Of a stretch of DNA of 64,000 nt, positions 53,131 through 60,769 are shown one piece after another. Position 1 is the first letter of the stretch; every line of letters begins with the position of its first letter. Under the pieces are notes generated by a model. It was given only the letters and a program-made list of their open reading frames with translations. It searched no databases and was not told the origin of the DNA. Source of the DNA: Bacteroidia bacterium (GTDB lineage Bacteria > Bacteroidota > Bacteroidia > J057); NCBI GenBank assembly GCA_022760475.1, contig JALEFZ010000059.1, positions 1 through 64,000 on the forward strand, given 5' to 3'. Position numbers and translations under genes: made by a program.

Positions 53131-55452
53131 CTACAAGACAACCTTTAGATCGATCCAAAAGCTACGTCCATAAGCCCTGATTCCCGATCCCCTCAGCAGG
53201 TAATCTCTATCAAAGAGGTTTTCTAACTTAAAAGCAATGCTCCCCCACTCCAGGCCATAACTTGCATAGGCATGCACAACAGCCCAGGATTCTGTTCCTT
53301 CGAGAAACACATGCTCTCCTGTAATGTCTTCCAGACTTAATTCGTTTTGGGCTGCTGCGGCTTGGCCCCAAAGCCCAGCAACAGCCTTATTTTTTTTGAA
53401 ATACAGTTTCAAATAGCCGTTGATAGGAGGAGTCATCCGGGAAGGTCTATCTGCCAATGAGGCAAGAGAATAATTGATGCGCGAATAAGATCCATTGGCC
53501 TCCAAAAACCAACCTCCTTGTGGGATAATATTCCATAACAATTCAGCCTCTAACCCAAGAATCCCCGTGTATGCTGTTCCTGCGCGCCTATATACAAACC
53601 GCTGCAATTCCTCATCTAATCCATCTCTCCTCAAGTCATACCAAGGAATCATTCCGGACACATAATTGGTAAATGCTCCCAATCGAAATTGTAGAAATTT
53701 GGAGGAATGGGTATAGGCAAACTCCAATCCACTCCCTCTTTCAGGGCGAAGTTCAAGATTTGGGGCGATCAAGGCATTCCCGCTATCTCCCAATTGCCGC
53801 CAATCACCCATATTTGGAGACCTGACCTGCCTATTGAACTCAAAAGATAGCCGATGCTGCTTAAATGCCTGGAAGGCAAGTCCTAGATGTGCCGAAACTG
53901 GATGGTTATCCAAAGAAATGTCTCCAAAATTTTCTTCAAAGGCGCTGATTCTGGAATAATCATAACGCAGTCCACCATTGAATAAAAACTTACCGAACTT
54001 TAATTGATGAATAGAGAAAAGGCCGAACCTAAGCATATTTGCCAATTCAGGATATAACCCAAAGCTAATGACGGGAATTTCTGTTGAGTCAATTATGCTT
54101 GATCTTTCACTTTCAAAAGCCTCAAAATAAAGATCCATTCCAGAAGTGTGGACCCATCTTTTATCCTTAGCAGATTCATTTACAAGAGAAAATCCACTTG
54201 AGCCTACCCTTTCAGTTTCTGTTTGGGAGAAAATGCTTGCAGGAACCTCCCTGTCTCTTTTTTCTAAAAACTCCTGATAGGAAGCGGTAAAGGTGATTTT
54301 TTGGCTTAGGGGGTGCTTATTTTCTTTTTCATACCTAAGATACCCAAGGCTCCTTTGGAGGGGATTTAATTGGAAAGTCTCAAATCCTTCTACACCGATT
54401 CCGTTCCTCCGCAGGGTCCAGCTCACAGAATCAAGGGTTGAACGTTGCAGGGCAAGTGTAATTAGCCCACTTTTACCCAGTTTTAATTTCGTCTTGAAAT
54501 CTATATCTACCTCAGAATAAGATGAAGGTGTTTGCAGCCCGGTTCCTCCCCCCCCTAATAAATGTCCAAAATCTTTTACGCTCAGCCCTACCATGGTAGC
54601 GACCTTACTCCCAAGTATTGACAACTGGGCCCTGCTGCTTTGTTCCATTCCTTGAATACTTCCATCCCAAAAACCTGCACCGTATTTGAGTCCACCTTCA
54701 AAATCTATTCCCAGTTTCCCATCAGAAGAAAAGTCAGGATCTCTGGTAAAAACCTGAATAACTCCTCCTAAGGCATCTGATCCATATGCTGTCCCTCCTC
54801 CCCCTCTAAGAATCTCAATTCTGTCTATCGAAAATAGGTCTATACTGCTGAGCCAGTTGTGAACTTCTCCTGTCAGGCCTCCATGATTTATCCTGATGCC
54901 ATCAACCATCAAAAGAGCCTGGTTTCCAGCCAATCCTCTTATCCTGGCAGAGCCTCCTCCATGAAAGTTCTTTTCTACCCACACACCCGCTTTCCCAATC
55001 AAGGCCTCGGGCAGTGTCCTGGAAATCTGCGAGTTAAGTTCTTCTTGTTTAATTTGTGTGATAGCACTCGTGAGCTTCTCAACTGAACTTTCTCCCCTTG
55101 TCGCACTCATGAAGGTGGTATTCCGATTAAGCGCATCTAACTCAATCCTTTTCTTAAGGGTAATGACCAACTCCCTTGTTTTTCCATTATCAATCCGTAT
55201 AAGAAGGTTTTGGTCTTCATAGCCTTTGGCCCTGAAACCAACTCCGTAATTCGCTTGAGGTCCTTCAAAGCTAAAGAACCCTCTTTGATCTGTTTTTAGA
55301 AGGGTATCCAGGCTAGGGAAATTACGAACGGAAACGAAAGCTCCTGAAACAGGTCTCAGGCTTTCAAGGTCAAGTATTTGGCCTTTGAGAATTCCCTGAG
55401 CGTAAGTAAGACATGTACAGGAGAATGCTAGGAGGAATAGGATTTGTCTCAT
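53131..55452 (-). CDS. TonB-dependent receptor
   Basis: A 773-residue outer-membrane receptor. Signal peptide (1-18), carboxypeptidase-regulatory-like domain (about 20-95), plug (about 115-235, with ALIGKAGVWVEKNFHGGGSA, IRGLAGNQALLMVDGIRINH and GTAYGSDALGGVIQVFTRDP) and a barrel ending in a hydrophobic residue. Size and plug resemble siderophore, haem or vitamin B12 receptors rather than SusC proteins; the ligand is not predictable. It starts 32 bases after the alkaline phosphatase gene and is probably co-transcribed with it. Confidence 0.92.
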   Translation of the reverse strand: MRQILFLLAFSCTCLTYAQGILKGQILDLESLRPVSGAFVSVRNFPSLDTLLKTDQRGFFSFEGPQANYGVGFRAKGYEDQNLLIRIDNGKTRELVITLKKRIELDALNRNTTFMSATRGESSVEKLTSAITQIKQEELNSQISRTLPEALIGKAGVWVEKNFHGGGSARIRGLAGNQALLMVDGIRINHGGLTGEVHNWLSSIDLFSIDRIEILRGGGGTAYGSDALGGVIQVFTRDPDFSSDGKLGIDFEGGLKYGAGFWDGSIQGMEQSSRAQLSILGSKVATMVGLSVKDFGHLLGGGGTGLQTPSSYSEVDIDFKTKLKLGKSGLITLALQRSTLDSVSWTLRRNGIGVEGFETFQLNPLQRSLGYLRYEKENKHPLSQKITFTASYQEFLEKRDREVPASIFSQTETERVGSSGFSLVNESAKDKRWVHTSGMDLYFEAFESERSSIIDSTEIPVISFGLYPELANMLRFGLFSIHQLKFGKFLFNGGLRYDYSRISAFEENFGDISLDNHPVSAHLGLAFQAFKQHRLSFEFNRQVRSPNMGDWRQLGDSGNALIAPNLELRPERGSGLEFAYTHSSKFLQFRLGAFTNYVSGMIPWYDLRRDGLDEELQRFVYRRAGTAYTGILGLEAELLWNIIPQGGWFLEANGSYSRINYSLASLADRPSRMTPPINGYLKLYFKKNKAVAGLWGQAAAAQNELSLEDITGEHVFLEGTESWAVVHAYASYGLEWGSIAFKLENLFDRDYLLRGSGIRAYGRSFWIDLKVVL

Positions 55453-55484
55453 GGATTTCTGTTTCGATAAATAAGTAGAACTAT

Positions 55485-56558
55485 TTATGAAACAGATACA
55501 AGACCTTTTTCTGTTTGGAGGATTGATTTTTTTAACCTTTGAAAGAGATCCGTATTTTCATATATGCCAATAAACTGCTCAGCCTGAGGTCCAAAGGCAA
55601 ATACAGGCACCATTACCCCTGTATGCATGACGGTGGTGAATGCTCCTTCAACTTTACCAGATTTTTCATCTCCGTCATGGATCGTCATCCCCCCTGTCTC
55701 ATGATCAGAAGTAACCACAACCAGTGTTTCTCCGTCTCTCGCAGCAAACTCCAGGACTTCTCCAAGACATTTATCAAAGTCCAACAATTCCTTCACGGTG
55801 GTGGCAGTATCGTTGTCATGCGCTGCCCAGTCGATCTGCGATCCTTCGACCATCAAGAAAAAGCCATTTTCTCCCTTTTTTAATATTCTTATGGCCTCTT
55901 TTGTGACGCTCTCCAAGTAATCACCTCTTCCTCTATCTACACCTGGACATTCAGTCATTAAGCCTGCTACCTTCCCATGATTTACATATGGCAGGTCTTC
56001 TATACTTTCCAGTACCTCATATCCCTTAGCAGCCAATCTCAGACTCAGATCTATTCCGTCCTCCCTATCTATGAAATGTTCTCGCCCATTTCCGAAGAAG
56101 AAATCAATCTCTGTATCCATAAAATCTCCCGCTATGGCCTCATGTAACATTCGTTCTTGCTGGTGAGCAATAAATGCGGCAGGCGTAGCCTCTGTAATAG
56201 AACAACACGCAACAAGCCCAGTCTTCAATCCTCTTTGCTCAAGGATTTCCCGCAAGTTAGGAAGAGGCTTATACTGTGGATCTACCCCTACGGCTCCATT
56301 TTTTGTCTTTACCCCTGTCGCAATGGCAGTAGCAGCAGCGGCTGAATCAGTAATGAATTCATTCGAAGCTCTTGTCCCCATCAGGCCAATGTACTTACAA
56401 TGATCCAAATTTAGTTTACCCTTGTTGGCAATCCTCGCTGCTGAGATATGCCCCAGCCCTACTCCATCTGCAATCATCAGAATTAGGTTTTTAGGATTGT
56501 GACTAAAATTAGAGTTAGCGAGGGTTTTGATGGTATGAAAATGCTCGTTGTAATACAT
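55485..56558 (-). CDS. Alkaline phosphatase family protein without a signal peptide
   Basis: Metal-dependent phosphomonoesterase of the PhoA family. Metal ligand Asp31 lies in MIADGVG, and the nucleophile Ser72 in TDSAAAATA. Further metal ligands are in VEGSQIDWAAHDND and SDHETGG, and the last His in MHTG. Length 357 is short for PhoA and lacks the crown insertions. Unusually, the N-terminus MYYNEHFHTIKTLANSNF has no signal peptide, and an in-frame TGA at 56568-56570 excludes an upstream extension, so the enzyme should stay in the cytosol unless exported otherwise. It is followed by a TonB receptor gene. Confidence 0.92.
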   Translation of the reverse strand: MYYNEHFHTIKTLANSNFSHNPKNLILMIADGVGLGHISAARIANKGKLNLDHCKYIGLMGTRASNEFITDSAAAATAIATGVKTKNGAVGVDPQYKPLPNLREILEQRGLKTGLVACCSITEATPAAFIAHQQERMLHEAIAGDFMDTEIDFFFGNGREHFIDREDGIDLSLRLAAKGYEVLESIEDLPYVNHGKVAGLMTECPGVDRGRGDYLESVTKEAIRILKKGENGFFLMVEGSQIDWAAHDNDTATTVKELLDFDKCLGEVLEFAARDGETLVVVTSDHETGGMTIHDGDEKSGKVEGAFTTVMHTGVMVPVFAFGPQAEQFIGIYENTDLFQRLKKSILQTEKGLVSVS

Positions 56559-56882
56559 GCGCCGCTCTCAAGTTCTTGGGTTAATAAGCTTTTCCAAGGT
56601 CAATAGGGAGGGATGAAATTGTTAAGTAATTGTAAAATTGGAACATTCTTAATGCTGAGAAAAGACCTCTCAATTTAGCCTGTCATCACCCTAAGCGCAA
56701 AGGTAATTTACCTATAGAATATTACCAGTTATCGAATTTCCCGTTACAGCCAGCTCTTTTCCTACTTCATTGTGTCGTTGATTCCCCACATCCAATGGAT
56801 AGTATAAGGGTCAATAGGGTGATAAAAATTTTAATATTTCGAATTTTATCAAAAAGCATTTTAATATATTTTTGTAATAATC
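56559..56882. other. Divergent intergenic region
   Basis: About 320 bases between the alkaline phosphatase and LruC-domain genes with no coding frame. GGTCAATAGGG occurs twice (56598-56608 and 56809-56819). TATTTTTG at 56867-56874 matches a -7 element but would place the RNA start at the LruC-gene ATG, and no -33 TTTG is correctly spaced. CAAAGGTA at 56698-56705 is a -7 match on the minus strand for the phosphatase gene, also without a -33 partner. Confidence 0.4.
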
Positions 56883-58898
56883 ATGTTTAGAAACAAATCC
56901 TATCTTATCCCCACCCTGCTTCTGGCTATTTTTATTTCAGCCTGTCAACTTAGTCTACCTGAAGAGAACATCACTAAAAATATTGAAGACCTTCAAGTCT
57001 CCAAGAATTTTGACTTTAGCACATCGCATACCTACGGATTAAATATCCTTGTCACAGACGAAAATGGAGCTACACTTCCTCACATACCCATCACCATTTA
57101 CAGTGCGCCCATTGAAAATGGAGGACAAAAAATCGCCTATGGCTGGACAGATGAAATGGGTTATTTTTCAAGAGAATTGAAAATTCCAAACACGCGCGAA
57201 GCACTATTCGCTTATTCTTCTTCTGCCGCGATTGAACGAACTCAAATTATCTCCCTACCTGAATTATCAGGCGAGCTTGAATTTATCTGGGGCAGTGGAC
57301 CAAGCATTCCGAAAGTTGTCAAAAGATTATCCTCAGATGCATTCACATGTGAAACAGGATTCTATCAAGTCATTTATGATACACTGAAAAAACTGGATAT
57401 AGCTACAGGGAAGTACATCAAAGTCGGTGTGGCTTCTGACAGGTATAATGCCATCGGTTACAACCCTATTGACAATTACATCTACGGAGTAAAGATGCTA
57501 GATGGAAAAGCAAGGTTATGGAAATTTGGAACAAGTGGAACTGAGCAAGACCTGGGAGTAATTTCCGGCTACTCTGCCAGCAATGCGTACAAAGGCGACT
57601 TTGGGTTAGACGGATTTCTATACTTGCCAATTTACAGCGGTGGGAACTGGCAACTCGCAAAGGTAGACGTTACGGCCAATCCACCCATTGCTACTACTCA
57701 AAACATTAGCTCTATAAATAATGTAGATGACTGCCATGATTTCGCCTATAATCCTATCCAGGAGAAATTTTATGGCTTAACAAAATCAGGGAAACTGGCT
57801 GTCCTTGATCAGAACAACCTGACCATCCAATACATCGCTGATTATAGCAGCACCACGGGTTCGGGTCCGTTCGGGGCGGTTTGGTCAAATCTTGCAGGAC
57901 ATATCTACTACAGCAAGAACACCAATGGTAAGATTTACCAAATCGAAATGGACTCTACCACAGGAAATCCCCTTGGCATTACTTTCCTGCTAAACGGAGA
58001 TGCCGCAGGCAACAACGATGGATGTTCTTGCGCCCTTGCCACAGCCCCGTTCGATGATTCGGATGATGACGAGGTATTGGATGGAATGGATGCCTTTCCC
58101 AGAGACAGTACACTTGCATTCCAGGAGTTTACCCCAGAACAAGATGCCTATGGAACTCTTTCTTTTGAAGATCAATGGCCTGAAAAAGGAGACTTTGACT
58201 TCAACGACCTGGTCATTGACTACAATGTGGAGACCGCCAAAGATCCACGTGGTATGATAGCATACATCAAATTAAAGCTGAAAGTCAGGGCCATTGGTGC
58301 CTCTTACAAGCAAGGCTTTGGAATATCATTCGAAGGATTATTGCCTTCACAAATCGATTCGGTATCAGGAACTGAGACAACAGGTATCAGCCTGCTGCCC
58401 AACGGATTGGAAGCCAGTCAAAGCAAAGCAGTGGTAGTTATTTATGATGATGGTCATGGACTCTTTGGCCTACCCAATGGCAACTTCATCAATACCACAG
58501 GAAGCGGCCCAAGCCTACCCAGTTACGAGATGGAGGTAACCCTACACCTAAATAGAACTGTGGAAAGCTATGGACAATTTAACCCATTCCTGTTTACCAG
58601 AGGTGAAAGGGGAAGAGAAGTACACCTGAAAAACTTCCCTCCTACAGATCTTGTGAACAATGAATTGTTTGGTAGTTCATCTGACCGATCTGATACTGGC
58701 TCAGGAATCTATTACCAGGACAACCAGGGACTTCCATGGGCCATAGACCTTGCGGAGGGGATGGACTACCCAGAGGAAAAGGCACCCATTACCCTTGCTT
58801 ATCCCTTCTTCTATGATTGGGTAGTTTCAGAAGGAATAAATCACAAGGACTGGTACCTGGAAGCAAAGGCTGTCATTTCAAACGTTTATGGCAGGTAA
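56883..58898 (+). CDS. LruC-domain lipoprotein
   Basis: A 671-residue surface or periplasmic lipoprotein with lipobox ISAC (Cys21). An N-terminal beta-sandwich (about 50-135, with ITIYSAPIENGGQ) precedes a beta-propeller-like middle region (about 160-385) made of repeated segments such as GYNPIDNYIYGVK and YNPIQEKFYGLTK. A DSDDDEVLDGMDAFPRD segment (about 393-409) is calcium-linker-like. It leads to the LruC domain, recognised by LSFEDQWPEKGDFDFNDLVI (about 425-445). Function is unknown; LruC was named from a Leptospira lipoprotein. It is monocistronic with its own terminator. Confidence 0.88.
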   Translation: MFRNKSYLIPTLLLAIFISACQLSLPEENITKNIEDLQVSKNFDFSTSHTYGLNILVTDENGATLPHIPITIYSAPIENGGQKIAYGWTDEMGYFSRELKIPNTREALFAYSSSAAIERTQIISLPELSGELEFIWGSGPSIPKVVKRLSSDAFTCETGFYQVIYDTLKKLDIATGKYIKVGVASDRYNAIGYNPIDNYIYGVKMLDGKARLWKFGTSGTEQDLGVISGYSASNAYKGDFGLDGFLYLPIYSGGNWQLAKVDVTANPPIATTQNISSINNVDDCHDFAYNPIQEKFYGLTKSGKLAVLDQNNLTIQYIADYSSTTGSGPFGAVWSNLAGHIYYSKNTNGKIYQIEMDSTTGNPLGITFLLNGDAAGNNDGCSCALATAPFDDSDDDEVLDGMDAFPRDSTLAFQEFTPEQDAYGTLSFEDQWPEKGDFDFNDLVIDYNVETAKDPRGMIAYIKLKLKVRAIGASYKQGFGISFEGLLPSQIDSVSGTETTGISLLPNGLEASQSKAVVVIYDDGHGLFGLPNGNFINTTGSGPSLPSYEMEVTLHLNRTVESYGQFNPFLFTRGERGREVHLKNFPPTDLVNNELFGSSSDRSDTGSGIYYQDNQGLPWAIDLAEGMDYPEEKAPITLAYPFFYDWVVSEGINHKDWYLEAKAVISNVYGR

Positions 58899-58956
58899 AA
58901 TGGCAAAAAATTAATTGAGAAAAGTTTAAGTATAGGATTGTTTGTTGATAGGTAAG

Positions 58957-58989
58957 AGTCCTCCCTGACATCGGGGAGGACTCATTTTG
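58957..58989 (+). terminator. Terminator between the LruC-domain gene and the convergent S74 gene
   Basis: GAGTCCTCCC (58957-58966) pairs perfectly with GGGAGGACTC (58975-58984), followed by ATTTTGT. The T tract is short, but the stem is strong and lies between two convergent genes, so it may serve both directions. Confidence 0.75.
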
Positions 58990-59013
58990 TGGCAATAAGG
59001 GTCTTTACAAGCC

Positions 59014-60255
59014 TTACTTGCTGATAATCATTCGCTTGGTATCAGACTCAAGTCCATTGATAACCAAAGAGTACAGGTACATACCCGCCTCGAGGCTTGC
59101 CGCTTGAATTTCAATTGAATTTCGACCCGCTTTAGGATTGGCATCCAGCCTGCGGACCTGCTTCCCTTGCATATCGAAAAGGAAGATTTCGGCAGTTTTT
59201 ACATCACTTGGCAATTGATATTCAATCCTTGTGATGTCGCTAAATGGGTTGGGAGCATTCTGGTACAACATTACTCCATCAAGCCCTGATCCTTTGGTGC
59301 TACCAGTAGAAGGCACATCCAGAGAAGATTTTTGGTCTTTCAGTTGAGCTTTCAGCTCCTCGATCTGAGCTTGCTGCTCCTGGATACCCTTAATCAGTAC
59401 AGGAATGATTTCGATATAGTAAAGGCCCAGCATGCCATTGGGATTTTCGGGAACCATTTCTCCATCTTCATTAGGCTGGAGCCTCTTGCTTGGATCAGAT
59501 ACGACCTCATTGATGACTCCCTGAACCTCTTGTGCGATCAGACCGAGCGAGCGACCTTTCTCAGGGGCATGATTCCAATTATAGGAAACAGGACGCAATT
59601 GCATGATTTCTTCTAAGCCATAAGGCAAGTCCTCAATGCTATTTTTCATCCTGCGATCCGAACTGGCATCCAGAGAGACACAGAAGACTTCATCCCATCT
59701 GCGGTCAGTCCTCCCCAGATCCCATGTCAAGTTATCATCAGAGATGAAACTGGCATCTACCAATTCGGCTGTATTACCTCCACCATCTCTCAGAATCTCG
59801 ACAGATCCAAACTGAAAGTCTTCATAAAACCTGATCAATCCATCGTTGAATCTTGCAATTAGGTTTCCACAACCATTGCCCAGGTCTTTCCTGAAGTCAA
59901 GATAAGGATCACTAAAAGAAATCGTAGGAATAGACCCTTCGAGGTTTCCTCCTTGCATGAACATGGTCATGTAACGGGTAGTTGAGGTCTGCGTACGAAA
60001 TCCCCAGCCTGCACAGGCTCCCCCGGACTCTCCCATAGAGGCAAACTGTGGTGGGAAAGGCTCTTTGGGATTAGGTGCCAGAAAAATGTTACTTCCCCTC
60101 ACATCAAGGTCTGTAATAGGTGTGGTTGTGTTGATCCCTACGGGTCCACCGATCGTACTTTGTGCTGTTGCTTGCCCAAAGCTCAAGGCAAGTCCAAGCA
60201 TAGTGATGACGAGGGCCTTGGCAAAGGCCCATGTTGTTTGGGTAGTTAAATACAT
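59014..60255 (-). CDS. Secreted S74 (endosialidase chaperone) domain protein with T9SS type A sorting tail
   Basis: A 413-residue exported protein. Signal peptide (about 1-31, ending QATAQ), then a fibre-like beta region (GINTTTPITDLDVRG). An S74 intramolecular-chaperone-like domain follows (about 198-275: SSDRRMKNSIEDLPYGLEEI and SLGLIAQEVQ), then a coiled coil (about 292-312, KGIQEQQAQIEELKAQLKDQ). The C-terminal sorting domain (about 330-413) has NAPNPFSDITRIEYQLP and EAGMYLYSLV. In phage tail spikes the S74 domain trimerises the fibre and cuts itself off; whether this copy does is unknown. The protein is probably a surface-attached trimer. Standing alone on the minus strand. Confidence 0.9.
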   Translation of the reverse strand: MYLTTQTTWAFAKALVITMLGLALSFGQATAQSTIGGPVGINTTTPITDLDVRGSNIFLAPNPKEPFPPQFASMGESGGACAGWGFRTQTSTTRYMTMFMQGGNLEGSIPTISFSDPYLDFRKDLGNGCGNLIARFNDGLIRFYEDFQFGSVEILRDGGGNTAELVDASFISDDNLTWDLGRTDRRWDEVFCVSLDASSDRRMKNSIEDLPYGLEEIMQLRPVSYNWNHAPEKGRSLGLIAQEVQGVINEVVSDPSKRLQPNEDGEMVPENPNGMLGLYYIEIIPVLIKGIQEQQAQIEELKAQLKDQKSSLDVPSTGSTKGSGLDGVMLYQNAPNPFSDITRIEYQLPSDVKTAEIFLFDMQGKQVRRLDANPKAGRNSIEIQAASLEAGMYLYSLVINGLESDTKRMIISK

Positions 60256-60769
60256 GGTGATACTAAATAACTAGGTTGAGTGAAATTGTTTTAGATCATG
60301 TTAATTGCGCGCAAAGAAGAACATTACAATAAAAATAAAAGGAACATACGCCTCTAATCGGGGAAAATAGAAGTCTAGCCCTCTTTAACAAGAGAATTCG
60401 GATCGTACATTCATTTGAGTGGCTATTATCTTAATTGTAATATCAATATACGAAATACAAAAATTATGTAAAAAATTACTTTCAATATATATTGCCTTCA
60501 ATCTATTATATTCAATATATAAACATTAATTTTAAATGAATATTTTATTCAAATGAACATTTATGAAGACTTATATATATGATGCGTTCGGAGCTGATAC
60601 AAGCAGATATTTGAGGGTACAAAATGAAATATCTGCCTATTTTTTTCATTTCCAACTGATAATGAGTTTTTATAAATACCTCAACAAAAAAACAAAAAAC
60701 TTTTTCTATACAGCTTGTTTCGGACTGAAAATCTACCTGCATTCTCCCAATTTTCCCTAAATTCATGCC
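60256..60769. other. AT-rich intergenic region
   Basis: About 510 bases between divergently transcribed genes, strongly AT-rich from about 60420 to 60560. TTCAATATATA occurs twice with a related TTCAATCTATTATA between (60480-60525). A 65-codon plus-strand frame at 60563-60760 exists but has no Bacteroidota-like composition or recognised motif, and I do not call it. No consensus promoter pair was found. Confidence 0.4.

Noticed and set aside
60480..60525. Repeated TTCAATATATA, considered as a CRISPR-like or origin-like repeat
   Set aside because: Only two exact copies with irregular spacing and low complexity; no spacers, cas genes or DnaA-box pattern.
60563..60760. 65-codon plus-strand frame before the AddB-like gene
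   Set aside because: It lies in AT-rich intergenic DNA, has no recognised motif, no start-site support, and the opposite strand is also open; better read as chance.
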